Below, piece after piece: positions 46,493 through 54,482 of a stretch of 64,000 nt of DNA (position 1 is its first letter; the number at the start of each line of letters is the position of its first letter). The notes below the pieces were generated by a model that worked only from the letters and a program-made list of their open reading frames with translations, had not been told where the DNA came from and ran no database searches. Position numbers and translations under genes: made by a program. Source of the DNA: Aeromonas bestiarum (GTDB lineage: Bacteria; Pseudomonadota; Gammaproteobacteria; Enterobacterales; Aeromonadaceae); NCBI RefSeq assembly GCF_000819745.1, contig NZ_CDDA01000008.1, forward strand, positions 326,206 to 390,205, given 5' to 3'.

Positions 46493-47232
46493 CAATGGAT
46501 CCTGTGGTTGCCCTCAAGGACGTCAACAAATGGTACGGCGACTTTCACGTGCTGCGTAACATCAACCTGCAGGTGGGCAAGGGGGAGAAGATAGTCATCT
46601 GCGGCCCTTCCGGTTCGGGCAAGTCCACCATGATCCGCTGCATCAACCGGCTGGAGGAGCACCAGAGCGGTGACATCCTGGTCAAGGGCACGGCGCTCAC
46701 CTCGGATCTCAAGAACATAGAGATGGTGCGCAAAGAGGTGGGCATGGTGTTCCAGCACTTCAACCTCTTCCCCCACCTGACTGTGCTGGAAAACTGTTGC
46801 CTGGCGCCCATCTGGGTCAAGCAGCTGCCACGCAGGGAAGCCGAGGAGATCGCCATGACCTTCCTGCGCCGGGTCAGGATCCCGGAGCAGGCGCTCAAGT
46901 ACCCGGGGCAGCTCTCCGGCGGCCAGCAGCAGCGGGTGGCTATTGCCCGCAGCCTCTGCATGAACCCCCAGGTCATGCTGTTCGACGAGCCGACCTCGGC
47001 GCTGGATCCCGAAATGGTGCGCGAGGTGCTGGATGTGATGGTGGAGCTGGCCCATGAGGGGATGACAATGCTCTGCGTCACCCACGAGATGGGGTTTGCC
47101 AAGCAGGTGGCGGATCGGGTGATCTTCATGGACCGCGGCCAGATCATCGAGGAGAACGTGCCGGATCAGTTCTTCGACCATCCCCAGTCGGAGCGCACCA
47201 AGCTGTTCCTCTCCCAGATCCTGCAGCATTGA
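46489..47232 (+). CDS. aapP: Amino-acid ABC transporter ATPase AapP
   Basis: 247-aa ATPase that powers uptake through AapQM: Walker [11 protein letters not shown]-loop [13 protein letters not shown], signature [10 protein letters not shown], Walker [16 protein letters not shown], switch His in [17 protein letters not shown] at 46489 is supported by GGGAG ten bases upstream; the duplicated start region lies just ahead of it. End of the aapJQMP operon. Confidence 0.95.
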   Translation: MTMDPVVALKDVNKWYGDFHVLRNINLQVGKGEKIVICGPSGSGKSTMIRCINRLEEHQSGDILVKGTALTSDLKNIEMVRKEVGMVFQHFNLFPHLTVLENCCLAPIWVKQLPRREAEEIAMTFLRRVRIPEQALKYPGQLSGGQQQRVAIARSLCMNPQVMLFDEPTSALDPEMVREVLDVMVELAHEGMTMLCVTHEMGFAKQVADRVIFMDRGQIIEENVPDQFFDHPQSERTKLFLSQILQH

Positions 47233-47257
47233 GTGCAGACCCGGCGCGATAATGTCC

Positions 47258-47294
47258 GATAAAAAATGGCCCGCACGCTCGGTGAGCGGCGGGC
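47258..47294 (-). terminator. Terminator downstream of ytfK
   Basis: GCCCGC-A-CGCTC-GGT-GAGCG-GCGGGC, a bulged 11-bp stem; read on the minus strand it is followed by CATTTTTTAT, 47 bases past the ytfK stop. Confidence 0.75.
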
Positions 47295-47340
47295 AAAGAC
47301 GTGTATGGAAGCAGACTACAAACAGAAAGGACTATGGAAG

Positions 47341-47556
47341 TTACCCCAACAGCAGGCTGACGTGACGCAGGCCGCGAACCTCCAGATTGATCTGCCGGGC
47401 CAGACTCAGGGTCTGACGGCAGGTCAGGCTCTCCAGATTGATCTCTCCACCGCTGAATTCGAACCGCCCCAGCGCCTCCACCATGAAGCTGCCGTGATGG
47501 AAGCTCTTGATGTGGCGGGCAATCTGGCGGGGAGACAAGTTCTTGAACACCTTCAT
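47341..47556 (-). CDS. ytfK: YtfK/DUF1107-family protein
   Basis: A 71-aa cytosolic protein. Recalled alignment to E. coli YtfK places identical residues at MKxF, PxQxAxxxK, GxFEFxxGxI and LSxxxxxNxxV. YtfK in E. coli binds SpoT and shifts it towards (p)ppGpp synthesis during phosphate and fatty-acid starvation. The ATG at 47556 begins the family match; the open frame extends 98 codons further without it. It is next to aapP in a convergent orientation, and no operon partner is evident. Confidence 0.82.
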   Translation of the reverse strand: MKVFKNLSPRQIARHIKSFHHGSFMVEALGRFEFSGGEINLESLTCRQTLSLARQINLEVRGLRHVSLLLG

Positions 47557-47700
47557 CACAAAACACCTGTTGCTTGGACAGGGCACACTATGCCGTCGTC
47601 GGATGACACTGATGTGACAGTTGGTGGAGGTTTGTATGAATCCTTGATTCGGCGTCGCCGCATGGGGAAATCTGCTGGCGCGCGTTGAAAAAGTGCTGCC

Positions 47701-48246
47701 ATGACAAGCCCTTGCCCCGATATACTGCGGGCAGTTGAACGAGATGAGCGAAAGGGCCTGCACGTGGAATGGGTGGATGTGGTTGATGCGGATAACCGGG
47801 TGATCGGCGTTGCCGAGCGGGCCAGGGTGCGGCGGGAGAACCTCTGTCACCGGGCAAGCTATATCCTGGTGCTCGACGAGGCGGAGCGCATTCTGGTGCA
47901 GCGTCGCACCCTCAGCAAGGATTTCTGCCCCGGCATGCTGGATGCCTGCGCCGGCGGCGTGGTGACCACGGGCGAGCAGATGGAACCCGCTGCCCGCCGC
48001 GAGCTGGCCGAGGAGCTGGGCATTCAGGGCGTCCCCCTGCAGGACTTAGGGTCCTTTTATGCCGAGGGGGAGGGCTACCGGGTCTGGGGTGGCCTCTACA
48101 GCTGTCATTATCAGGGGCCACTGAGCTTGCAGGCCGAAGAGGTGAGCGAGGTGCACTGGATGAGCCAGGCCGAGATTGCCGCCCGCGCCGCCGAATTCAC
48201 CCCAGACTCCCTGCTCGCCATCGCCACCTGGCAGGCGAGACGCTGA
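47701..48246 (+). CDS. yfcD: Nudix hydrolase, YfcD type
   Basis: 181-aa Nudix protein. The Nudix box fits GX5EX7REUXEEXGU: GGVVTTGEQMEPAARRELAE and then ELGI. It closely follows E. coli YfcD (EWVDVVDADNRVIG, FCPGMLDACAGGVV, FTPDSLLAIATW). YfcD-like enzymes resemble isopentenyl-diphosphate isomerase in layout, but the substrate is uncertain. The ATG at 47701 is used; a GTG at Val22 would start nearer the conserved core. Confidence 0.88.
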   Translation: MTSPCPDILRAVERDERKGLHVEWVDVVDADNRVIGVAERARVRRENLCHRASYILVLDEAERILVQRRTLSKDFCPGMLDACAGGVVTTGEQMEPAARRELAEELGIQGVPLQDLGSFYAEGEGYRVWGGLYSCHYQGPLSLQAEEVSEVHWMSQAEIAARAAEFTPDSLLAIATWQARR

Positions 48247-48279
48247 CACTTTTCAGATAGTTTCCTTGCCAGAGACAAG

Positions 48280-48306
48280 ACGGGCAGCCTGATGGCTGCC
48301 CGTTTT
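48280..48306 (+). terminator. Terminator after the Nudix gene
   Basis: ACGGGCAGCC-TGAT-GGCTGCCCGT followed by TTT; it also lies just past the stop of the convergent minus-strand gene. Confidence 0.82.
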
Positions 48307-48312
48307 GCATTG

Positions 48313-49239
48313 TCACACCAGCTTGAGGCGCCGGTTGGTGCGCCCGCACGGACTGGCCCCCGCCAGCCAATGACCCTGCCATTCGGTGACTAGGCGCAGC
48401 AGGGGATACTCCAGATCGAGCCGGGTCACCACCAGCTGGCCGACTGTGTCGCCGATGACGGGCTCGGCGCTGGCGAGATCGATGATCTCTATGATGCAGC
48501 TCTCGTTGACGATAAAGCCGTGACCGGGCTGGCTCTCGTAGGCGATCACCCCCACATCCTGCAACAGCAGGCAGTTGAGCGCCCGTATGCCGTGAACGGC
48601 CTGCAGCGGCGCCGTGTCGGGGTGAGAGGCTTCACACAGCAGGGCACAGTGCAGGCTGTCGCTCGGGATCCCGGCCAGCTCCGCCGCCTCCAGCAGATCC
48701 AGCAGCGCCGCCAGCGGCCCGACAAAGCCGGTCGGCTGGTAGCGTTGCAGCGCCTCCAGCTGGCGCCGGGTATCGTGGGGGCCGCAAGGTACCACGGGTG
48801 CCCCCAGCTGGCGGGCACCGTTGTCGAAGATGAAGGCGGTGGGACTGATGTGGTAGTCGTGGCCGTTGAGCAATACCTCCCCGGCCTTGAAACCGGCGGC
48901 AAACAGGGCCCGTGTCGCCCCCCACCAGTCGGCCCCGGCATATTCGGGAATGGCCAGCTGGCCAGGGCAGGCGAAGACCCGCAGCGCCTGGCTGGCGGGG
49001 CGGCCGGTGAGACCGGCGAAGGGGGGATGGGCCTGCTGGGCGGCAAACAGCTCGGCGGCGTCGAGCAGGGGCAGTGTGGTCAGCTCGCCCAGATCCTGCA
49101 GGCGACGCTGGCGATAGGCGCTGGAGTAACCGGCGCAATACTGGCTGACATGGGTGAGCAGGTGATTGAGTTGATCCAGTTGTTGCTGCTCTCGCAAGGC
49201 GGAGGGGCGAATTTCCAGTCCATCGTAATAGTTCTGCAT
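48313..49239 (-). CDS. Degenerate PaaK-like adenylate-forming protein, C-terminal lid absent
   Basis: 308 aa resembling the large N-terminal domain of phenylacetate-CoA ligase. Aligned regions: YYDGLEIRPSALREQQ at the start, LGAPVVPCGPHDTRRQLEAL, the beta-rich stretch SCIIEIIDLASAEPVIGD-TVGQLVVTRL, and the cysteine motif SPCGRTNRR at the very end, where a normal PaaK (about 430 aa) continues into its mobile lid with the GR-x-D motif. The ATP-phosphate loop (normally SSGTTGKP) is VFACPGQLAIP, and the YGLSE adenine motif has been replaced by LLLQDVG. It is therefore probably not an active ligase. Function unknown. Confidence 0.7.
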   Translation of the reverse strand: MQNYYDGLEIRPSALREQQQLDQLNHLLTHVSQYCAGYSSAYRQRRLQDLGELTTLPLLDAAELFAAQQAHPPFAGLTGRPASQALRVFACPGQLAIPEYAGADWWGATRALFAAGFKAGEVLLNGHDYHISPTAFIFDNGARQLGAPVVPCGPHDTRRQLEALQRYQPTGFVGPLAALLDLLEAAELAGIPSDSLHCALLCEASHPDTAPLQAVHGIRALNCLLLQDVGVIAYESQPGHGFIVNESCIIEIIDLASAEPVIGDTVGQLVVTRLDLEYPLLRLVTEWQGHWLAGASPCGRTNRRLKLV

Positions 49240-49364
49240 GAGGCCTCCTTGGTCGGCTGATCCTGCTCAAGGTTAGTTCAAATGGCGGCGCTGATGGGGG
49301 TGTGTTTCGCAGGCATGGGCTGGGTTAGACTGTGGATCCCTACCTCCACCACGGACGAGAGATC

Positions 49365-49838
49365 ATGATAGCGATAGGCCAATCCCTGCCTTTGGGCGAA
49401 TTCACCTTCATCACCCAGGAAGGCAAGCAGGTGCAGGATAGCCAGGCCCTGTTTGCGGGCAAGAAGGTGGTGCTGTTTGCCGTGCCGGGCGCCTTCACCC
49501 CCACCTGTTCCAACGCCCACCTGCCCGGTTATGTGGTGCTGGCGGACGAGTTCAAGGCCAAGGGCGTCGATGCCCTCTATTGTCTGTCGGTCAACGATGC
49601 CTTCGTGATGAAGGCCTGGCAGGCGGCCCAGAATGCCGACGCCATCACTATGCTGGCCGATGGCGACGGCAGCTGGACCCGGGCGCTTGGCCTTGCCAAG
49701 GAGACGGGGGCCTTCGGCGGCATCCGCGCCCAGCGCTTTGCCCTCATCGCCAACGATGGCGTGGTCGAGCAGCTGTTCGTGGAGGCGCCGGGCAAGTTCG
49801 AGGTCTCGGATGCCGGGAGCCTGCTGGCGGCGCTGTAA
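49365..49838 (+). CDS. Peroxiredoxin, Prx5-like
   Basis: 157-aa thiol peroxidase (AhpC/TSA superfamily, Prx5 group). Peroxidatic Cys48 lies in PGAFTPTCSNAHLPGY; Cys near residue 73 (DALYCLSVND) is a candidate second thiol; GGIRAQRFALI and FVEAPGKFEVSDA match the Prx5 C-terminus. Reduces H2O2 and organic peroxides with glutaredoxin or thioredoxin. Start supported by GAGAG upstream. Confidence 0.92.
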   Translation: MIAIGQSLPLGEFTFITQEGKQVQDSQALFAGKKVVLFAVPGAFTPTCSNAHLPGYVVLADEFKAKGVDALYCLSVNDAFVMKAWQAAQNADAITMLADGDGSWTRALGLAKETGAFGGIRAQRFALIANDGVVEQLFVEAPGKFEVSDAGSLLAAL

Positions 49839-49907
49839 AATATCAATCGTCGTTTGATTTTCCCTTGAAATGGGAAGCCGGCCCGCTACACTGGGCCCAC
49901 TTCTGGA

Positions 49908-49934
49908 CAGAGCCAGGCACAGTGCCTGGCTCTG
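49908..49934 (+). terminator. Hairpin terminator after the peroxiredoxin
   Basis: CAGAGCCAGGCAC-A-GTGCCTGGCTCTG followed by TTGTTT, between the peroxiredoxin and antiporter genes. Confidence 0.8.
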
Positions 49935-49963
49935 TTGTTTGCAGGCGATGGGATGGAGACGTT

Positions 49964-50932
49964 ATGACCCTGGCTGTTGTTGCCCTGATTGCCGGACTGG
50001 CGCTGCTGGTCTGGAGTGCGGATAAATTTGTGGACGGCGCCGCCGCGACCGCCCGTTATGCCGGCATGCCGCCGCTGCTGATCGGCATGGTCATCATAGG
50101 CTTTGGCACCTCGGCCCCCGAGATGGTGGTCTCCGCGCTGGCGGCTTCCCAGGGCAACCCCGGGCTCGCGCTCGGCAACGCCTATGGCTCCAACATCACC
50201 AATATCGCCTTGATCCTGGGTCTGACCGCCCTGATCAGCCCTATCGCCGTGGCCTCCCAGGTGGTGCGCAAGGAGATCCCGATCCTGCTCGGCATTACCC
50301 TGCTCTCCGGCGCCCTGCTGCTCGATGGTCGGCTCGATGGCACGGATGCCCTGATCCTGGGGGCCACCTTTCTGGGATTGATGGGCTGGTCCATCTGGGC
50401 CGGCATGCGGGGCAAGGGGGATGCGCTGGATGCGGATACCGAGGATGACATCAGCAGCGAAGGCATGTCCCTCAAGCGTGCCATCCTCTGGCTCATCGTC
50501 GGCCTGGTACTGCTGATCGGCGCCTCCCGCCTGCTGGTGTGGGGCGCAGTGACCATAGCCCAGGCGCTCGGCATCAGCGATCTGGTGATTGGCCTCACCA
50601 TAGTGGCTGTCGGCACCTCGCTGCCTGAGCTCGCCTCGTCCCTCATCGCCATTCGCAAGAATGAGCACGATCTGGCCCTTGGCAACGTGCTCGGCTCCAA
50701 CCTGTTCAATACCCTGGCGGTGGTGGGGATAGCCGCGGGCATACACCCGCTCGATGTGGCGCCCGAGGTGCTCAGCCGTGACTGGAGCATCATGATGGGA
50801 CTGACCCTGTTGCTGCTGGTGATGTGTCTGGGCCGCAAGGGGCAGGGGCGGATCAACCGGCTGGAAGGGGGCCTGCTGCTCGCCTGCTTCGTGGCCTACA
50901 CAGGCTGGCTGCTGGCCAGTCAGTTTATCTGA
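49964..50932 (+). CDS. yrbG: Ca2+/Na+ antiporter family protein (YrbG-like)
   Basis: 322-aa membrane protein of the CaCA superfamily with two homologous five-helix halves. Both alpha-repeat motifs are present: GFGTSAPEMVVSALAA (about 45-60) and VGTSLPELASSLIAI (about 220-235), each with the acidic residue that binds the cation, and GNAYGSNITNIALILG / GNVLGSNLFNTLAVVG. E. coli YrbG has 325 aa. ATG at 49964 has GGAGAC upstream; the longer frame reaches back into the peroxiredoxin gene and is rejected. Confidence 0.93.
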   Translation: MTLAVVALIAGLALLVWSADKFVDGAAATARYAGMPPLLIGMVIIGFGTSAPEMVVSALAASQGNPGLALGNAYGSNITNIALILGLTALISPIAVASQVVRKEIPILLGITLLSGALLLDGRLDGTDALILGATFLGLMGWSIWAGMRGKGDALDADTEDDISSEGMSLKRAILWLIVGLVLLIGASRLLVWGAVTIAQALGISDLVIGLTIVAVGTSLPELASSLIAIRKNEHDLALGNVLGSNLFNTLAVVGIAAGIHPLDVAPEVLSRDWSIMMGLTLLLLVMCLGRKGQGRINRLEGGLLLACFVAYTGWLLASQFI

Positions 50933-50949
50933 CCGATACGGGGGAAATG

Positions 50950-50982
50950 AAAGAGGGGAAGCTTGCGCTTCCCCTCTTTGTT
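50950..50982. terminator. Bidirectional terminator between yrbG and the decarboxylase
   Basis: AAGAGGGGAAGC-TTGC-GCTTCCCCTCTT with T-rich flanks on both strands, serving two convergent genes. Confidence 0.88.
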
Positions 50983-51002
50983 ATCTGCGTCGCCCTGGCG
51001 CG

Positions 51003-52154
51003 TCAGGCGACCGCCACCAGCTTCTGCCCTTGTTGGCTGCTGTCCAGAATGAGGATGCTCGCCTTGGGGAAGAAGTTGAAAGTCGAGGCCGAGGCCCAGG
51101 TGTAGGCTCCCATCACACGGCCTACCACCAGCTCGCCGATGGCGAGATCCGGCAGCATTATGCCCTCGCGGATCACGTCCACGCTGTCGCAGGTGGGGCC
51201 CGAGAGCACAGAGTTGTGCAACTCGCCACGGGCCAGCGGCGTGCTCACCGGGTAGGTGACGTGGTCATAGAGCTGGCCGTTGTAGCTGCCGTAGAGACCG
51301 TCATCCAGGTAGTACCAGATCTTGTCGCCGCGGTGGGCCTTGCCCATCACGCTGGAGACCGAGGTCATGGCCGGTGCGCTGATGAAGCGGCCCGGCTCGG
51401 CAATCTTTTGCACCGTGGCCGGCAGCTTGGCCAGCGCCTCGCGGATCGGGGCGCAGAAGCCGTCTATGTCGAACTCGCCACCCTCATAATCCACCGGGAA
51501 GCCGCCGCCGATGTCCATCACCCAGGGCTTGAGCCCCAGATCCCAGGCCTGCTCCATGATCTCGCGGCAGGCATCGATGGCCTGCACATGGCGACGGGCG
51601 TGGGGCACCTGGGAGCCGACGTGGAACGACAGCCCCATCACCTTGATGCCCTTGGCGTGGGCCAGTTGCAACAGCGGCAGCGCCTGCTCCGGGGTGCAGC
51701 CGAACTTTTTGGAGAGGTCGACCTTGGTCTCCGGGTTCGGGAAGCTGACTCGCAGCAGCAGCTTGACTTCGTCCTTGTAGGGAATGAACTTCTCCAGCTC
51801 CAGCGGGTTGTCATAGACAAACACTGTGCAGCCGAACTCGAGCGCATAGCGAATGTCGCTGTCGCGCTTGATGGGATGGGTATGAATACAGCGTCCCGGG
51901 CGAACCCCCTGGCTGCGCACCAGATCCACTTCGCCATTGGTGGCCAGATCGAAACAGGCCCCCTCTTCCTTCAAGACAGAGACCACTGCCTCGTGGGGCA
52001 GGGGTTTGAGTGCATAGTGCAATCGCACATCGGGCAGGGCGGCCGCCAGGGCCCGATACTGTTTGCGGACGGCTGCCTTGTCGAGCAGCAGCAGGGGGGA
52101 GCCGAATTGTTCAACCAGCTGACGGTAGTCTTGTGCGATCAGGGTCTCGTTCAT
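51003..52154 (-). CDS. Type III PLP-dependent ornithine/lysine decarboxylase
   Basis: 383-aa fold III decarboxylase (alanine-racemase-like barrel plus beta domain). Lys50 in HYALKPLPHE binds PLP; glycine loop DIGGGFPVDYEGGEF; AEPGRFISAPA; active-site Cys in SGPTCDSVDVI. Family size and the pattern fit the Vibrio-type lysine/ornithine decarboxylase and eukaryotic ODC, making putrescine or cadaverine. Diaminopimelate or carboxynorspermidine decarboxylase are less likely because the pattern SGPTCDSVD and HVGSQ fit ODC. Start at 52154 has AAGAGA upstream. Confidence 0.88.
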   Translation of the reverse strand: MNETLIAQDYRQLVEQFGSPLLLLDKAAVRKQYRALAAALPDVRLHYALKPLPHEAVVSVLKEEGACFDLATNGEVDLVRSQGVRPGRCIHTHPIKRDSDIRYALEFGCTVFVYDNPLELEKFIPYKDEVKLLLRVSFPNPETKVDLSKKFGCTPEQALPLLQLAHAKGIKVMGLSFHVGSQVPHARRHVQAIDACREIMEQAWDLGLKPWVMDIGGGFPVDYEGGEFDIDGFCAPIREALAKLPATVQKIAEPGRFISAPAMTSVSSVMGKAHRGDKIWYYLDDGLYGSYNGQLYDHVTYPVSTPLARGELHNSVLSGPTCDSVDVIREGIMLPDLAIGELVVGRVMGAYTWASASTFNFFPKASILILDSSQQGQKLVAVA

Positions 52155-52579
52155 TCTCTTTTGAAAGTCCTTAGGGGGCAGATTTGCCCTAGCCTTGGTT
52201 TGTTGAGACGGCAGCGGCCGGCTCAGGCGAGTGGTCCGGAGGGACCAACCAGACACAATGCATAACTCCATCGCAAAGTGCTTAGTTATGCGCGGGATTA
52301 TCGGCCTATTGCGTTTCTGTGCAAGCATTTTGATTGGATATGTTGGCAAGTTTTTCTGGTCGAGACGAAAGATCATCTTGATATGCGACCTGGTGGCGCA
52401 GCCTTATCGAGGGTCGCCCAACATGGTGTCGTTAAGCTATTGATAGTTAACGAACAAATAACATATCTCCCCGTGGGGGCCGAGGCGGGAAAAAAGTGGC
52501 GCAGCGGGCCGGCCGAGTGGGAGACAGCTCACATTTTTTGGATTAACATGCCCGCTTCCTAATCCAAACTAGTTCGGAT
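52155..52579. other. Divergent promoter region of the decarboxylase and glycine riboswitch
   Basis: About 425 bases. Two hairpins could form in the decarboxylase leader: TGGTCC / GGACCA (52232-52247) and GCATAACT / AGTTATGC with a 16-base loop (52260-52291). The right part must hold the promoter of the riboswitch transcript; no strong -35/-10 pair stands out. No convincing ORF. Confidence 0.5.
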
Positions 52580-52777
52580 GAAGGTAGCAGGAGAGCGATG
52601 GGGGACCATCCACCGAAGAAGTGAATCTTTCAGGTACCGGGCAACCGGTGTGGACTGCTACTGGACGATACTCTGGAGAGACCCGTTAAATCGGGCGCCG
52701 AAGGAGCAAGGCACCATGACGACCCGCAAGGGCAGGCTGGCGCCGGAAACTCTCAGGCAAAAGGACAGAGGGGATGG
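52580..52777 (+). ncRNA. Tandem glycine riboswitch (gcvT motif)
   Basis: Two successive glycine aptamers. Aptamer 1: GGAGAGCG near 52590, CACCGAAGAAG (52611-52621), ATCTTTCAGG (52625-52634), and closing GGAC near 52663. Aptamer 2: GGAGAGACC (52675-52683), GCCGAAGGAGCAA (52697-52709), ACTCTCAGGCAAAAGGAC (52749-52766). These are the conserved elements of the gcvT motif in the right order, with the short inter-aptamer linker. It controls the Na+:amino-acid symporter downstream. Confidence 0.95.
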
Positions 52778-52995
52778 GATGGTTGTACCTGAGCTTGGAA
52801 CTGTTCACGATCTGTCACGAGAGGTCGTCAGCAAGGTAAAGAGCAGCGCAAGAACCTGAGCGTATGGATATACGTGAGGATTCCTGGCAGCACATGAGCC
52901 TTGATCACGGCCTCGCAGCAAGAGCGTGAACAAATTCTTGGCCTGCATCCGATCGCCTCTGGCCGATCGCGACACCTATGGGAAGATCATCCTTC

Positions 52996-53025
52996 TCCTC
53001 CTTAATTTTTGTTTTTTAAGGAGGA
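52996..53025 (+). promoter_or_regulatory. SD-sequestering hairpin before the symporter gene
   Basis: TCCTCCTTAA (52996-53005) pairs perfectly with TTAAGGAGGA (53016-53025), a 10-bp stem that buries the AAGGAGG ribosome-binding site just before ATG 53029. It lies about 220 bases after the glycine aptamers and is a plausible translation switch. Confidence 0.75.
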
Positions 53026-53028
53026 TGC

Positions 53029-54405
53029 ATGTCATCAATTCAATCGGCGTTAACCGCCATCGATAGCTTTATCTGGGGTCCGCCCCTGCTTGCCCTGCTG
53101 GTCGGGACAGGTTTCTATCTCACCCTGCGTCTGGGTCTGCTTCAGGTCGTGCGCTTGCCGCTCGCTCTGCGGCTGGTGTTTGGCCGCGATCAGGGCCAGG
53201 GCAAGCAGGGGGATGTCTCCAGCTTCGGCGCGCTCTGCACCGCGCTCTCCGCCACCATAGGCACCGGCAACATAGTCGGGGTCGCCACCGCCATCAAGCT
53301 CGGCGGCCCGGGCGCTCTGTTCTGGATGTGGATGGCGGCCCTGTTCGGCATGGCCACCAAGTACGCCGAGTGCCTGCTGGCGGTCAAATACCGCGAGCAG
53401 GATGCCAACGGCCAGATGGCGGGTGGCCCCATGTACTATCTGGAGAAGGGGCTCGGCTCCAAGCCGCTGGCCAAGCTGTTCGCCCTGTTCGGCATTGGGG
53501 TGGCCTTCTTCGGTATTGGTACCTTCCCCCAGGTCAACGCCATCTCAGACGCCATGAGCCTCTCCTTCTCTGTGCCCCGCGAGGTGACCGCCGTGGTGCT
53601 GACCCTGATAGTGGCCCTGGTGACCCTGGGGGGCATCCAGTCCATCTCCAGCGTGTCGAGCAAGGTGGTGCCCTTCATGGCCATCTTCTACATACTCGCC
53701 TGTGGCGGTGTGCTGGTGAACAACGCCGGCGCCCTGCCCGAGGCGATTGGTCTGGTGATAGGCAGCGCCTTTACCGGCCATGCGGCGACCGGCGGCTTCG
53801 TCGGGGCCGGCATCATGCTGGCGATCCAGTCCGGGGTGGCGCGCGGGGTCTTCTCCAACGAGTCAGGGCTGGGCTCTGCCCCCATAGCGGCGGCGGCGGC
53901 CAAGACGGATTCCTGCGTGGAGCAGGGGCTGGTCTCCATGACGGGCACCTTCATCGACACCATTATCATCTGCACCATGACGGGCCTGACCCTGGTGGTG
54001 ACAGGGGTGTGGAGCGGGGACTTGAGCGGCGCCGCCATGACCAGCCAGGCCTTTGCCCAGGGGCTGGATGCCCACATAGGCCAGTATCTGGTGAGCATAG
54101 GGCTGCTGTTCTTCGCCTTCACCACCATCCTTGGCTGGAACTACTACGGCGAGCGCTGCACCGAGTACCTGTTCGGGGTCAAGGCGATCAAGCCCTACCG
54201 CCTCATCTATCTGGTGCTGGTGGCGAGCGGTGCCTTCCTCCATCTGGACATGATTTGGCTCTTGGCCGACATAGTCAACGGCCTGATGGCGGTGCCGAAC
54301 CTCATCGGCCTCATCGGCCTGCGTCACGTGGTGATCGCCGAGACTCGTGCCTACTTCAGCCGGGATCGGGATACGGAGTCCGAGCCCGAGCCGCAGACGG
54401 CCTGA
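53029..54405 (+). CDS. Na+:alanine/glycine symporter (AGCS family)
   Basis: 458-aa membrane symporter with about 11 helices: family signatures GTGNIVGVATAIKLGGPGALFWMW, AGGPMYYLEKGLGSK, GVARGVFSNESGLGSAPIAAAAAKT and GWNYYGERC. Imports glycine or alanine with Na+. The tandem glycine riboswitch upstream points to glycine. It starts right after a perfect AAGGAGG sequestered in a hairpin. No gcv genes adjoin. Confidence 0.95.
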   Translation: MSSIQSALTAIDSFIWGPPLLALLVGTGFYLTLRLGLLQVVRLPLALRLVFGRDQGQGKQGDVSSFGALCTALSATIGTGNIVGVATAIKLGGPGALFWMWMAALFGMATKYAECLLAVKYREQDANGQMAGGPMYYLEKGLGSKPLAKLFALFGIGVAFFGIGTFPQVNAISDAMSLSFSVPREVTAVVLTLIVALVTLGGIQSISSVSSKVVPFMAIFYILACGGVLVNNAGALPEAIGLVIGSAFTGHAATGGFVGAGIMLAIQSGVARGVFSNESGLGSAPIAAAAAKTDSCVEQGLVSMTGTFIDTIIICTMTGLTLVVTGVWSGDLSGAAMTSQAFAQGLDAHIGQYLVSIGLLFFAFTTILGWNYYGERCTEYLFGVKAIKPYRLIYLVLVASGAFLHLDMIWLLADIVNGLMAVPNLIGLIGLRHVVIAETRAYFSRDRDTESEPEPQTA

Positions 54406-54426
54406 CCTTATCCGCGTTGAAAAAGC

Positions 54427-54456
54427 AAAGCCACGACTACTGTCGTGGCTTTTTTT
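54427..54456 (+). terminator. Terminator of the AGCS symporter gene
   Basis: AAAGCCACGAC-TACT-GTCGTGGCTTT followed by TTTT. Confidence 0.92.
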
Positions 54457-54482
54457 ATGGTGCGTCAGGCTCTCATCCTTGC

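Noticed and set aside
47557..47850. 98-codon N-terminal extension of the ytfK frame
   Set aside because: It overlaps the Nudix gene on the other strand and has no family similarity; the family N-terminus begins at 47556.
49580..49963. Upstream extension of the yrbG frame into the peroxiredoxin gene
   Set aside because: The extension is an out-of-frame reading of the peroxiredoxin and passes through a terminator hairpin; a good RBS exists at 49964.
52578..52859. 93-codon ORF starting in glycine aptamer 1
   Set aside because: It reads through conserved riboswitch bases; its composition follows the RNA motif and not a protein.
53006..53017. T-rich loop before the AGCS symporter as a rho-independent terminator
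   Set aside because: The T residues are in the hairpin loop and not after the stem; the stem instead hides the ribosome-binding site.
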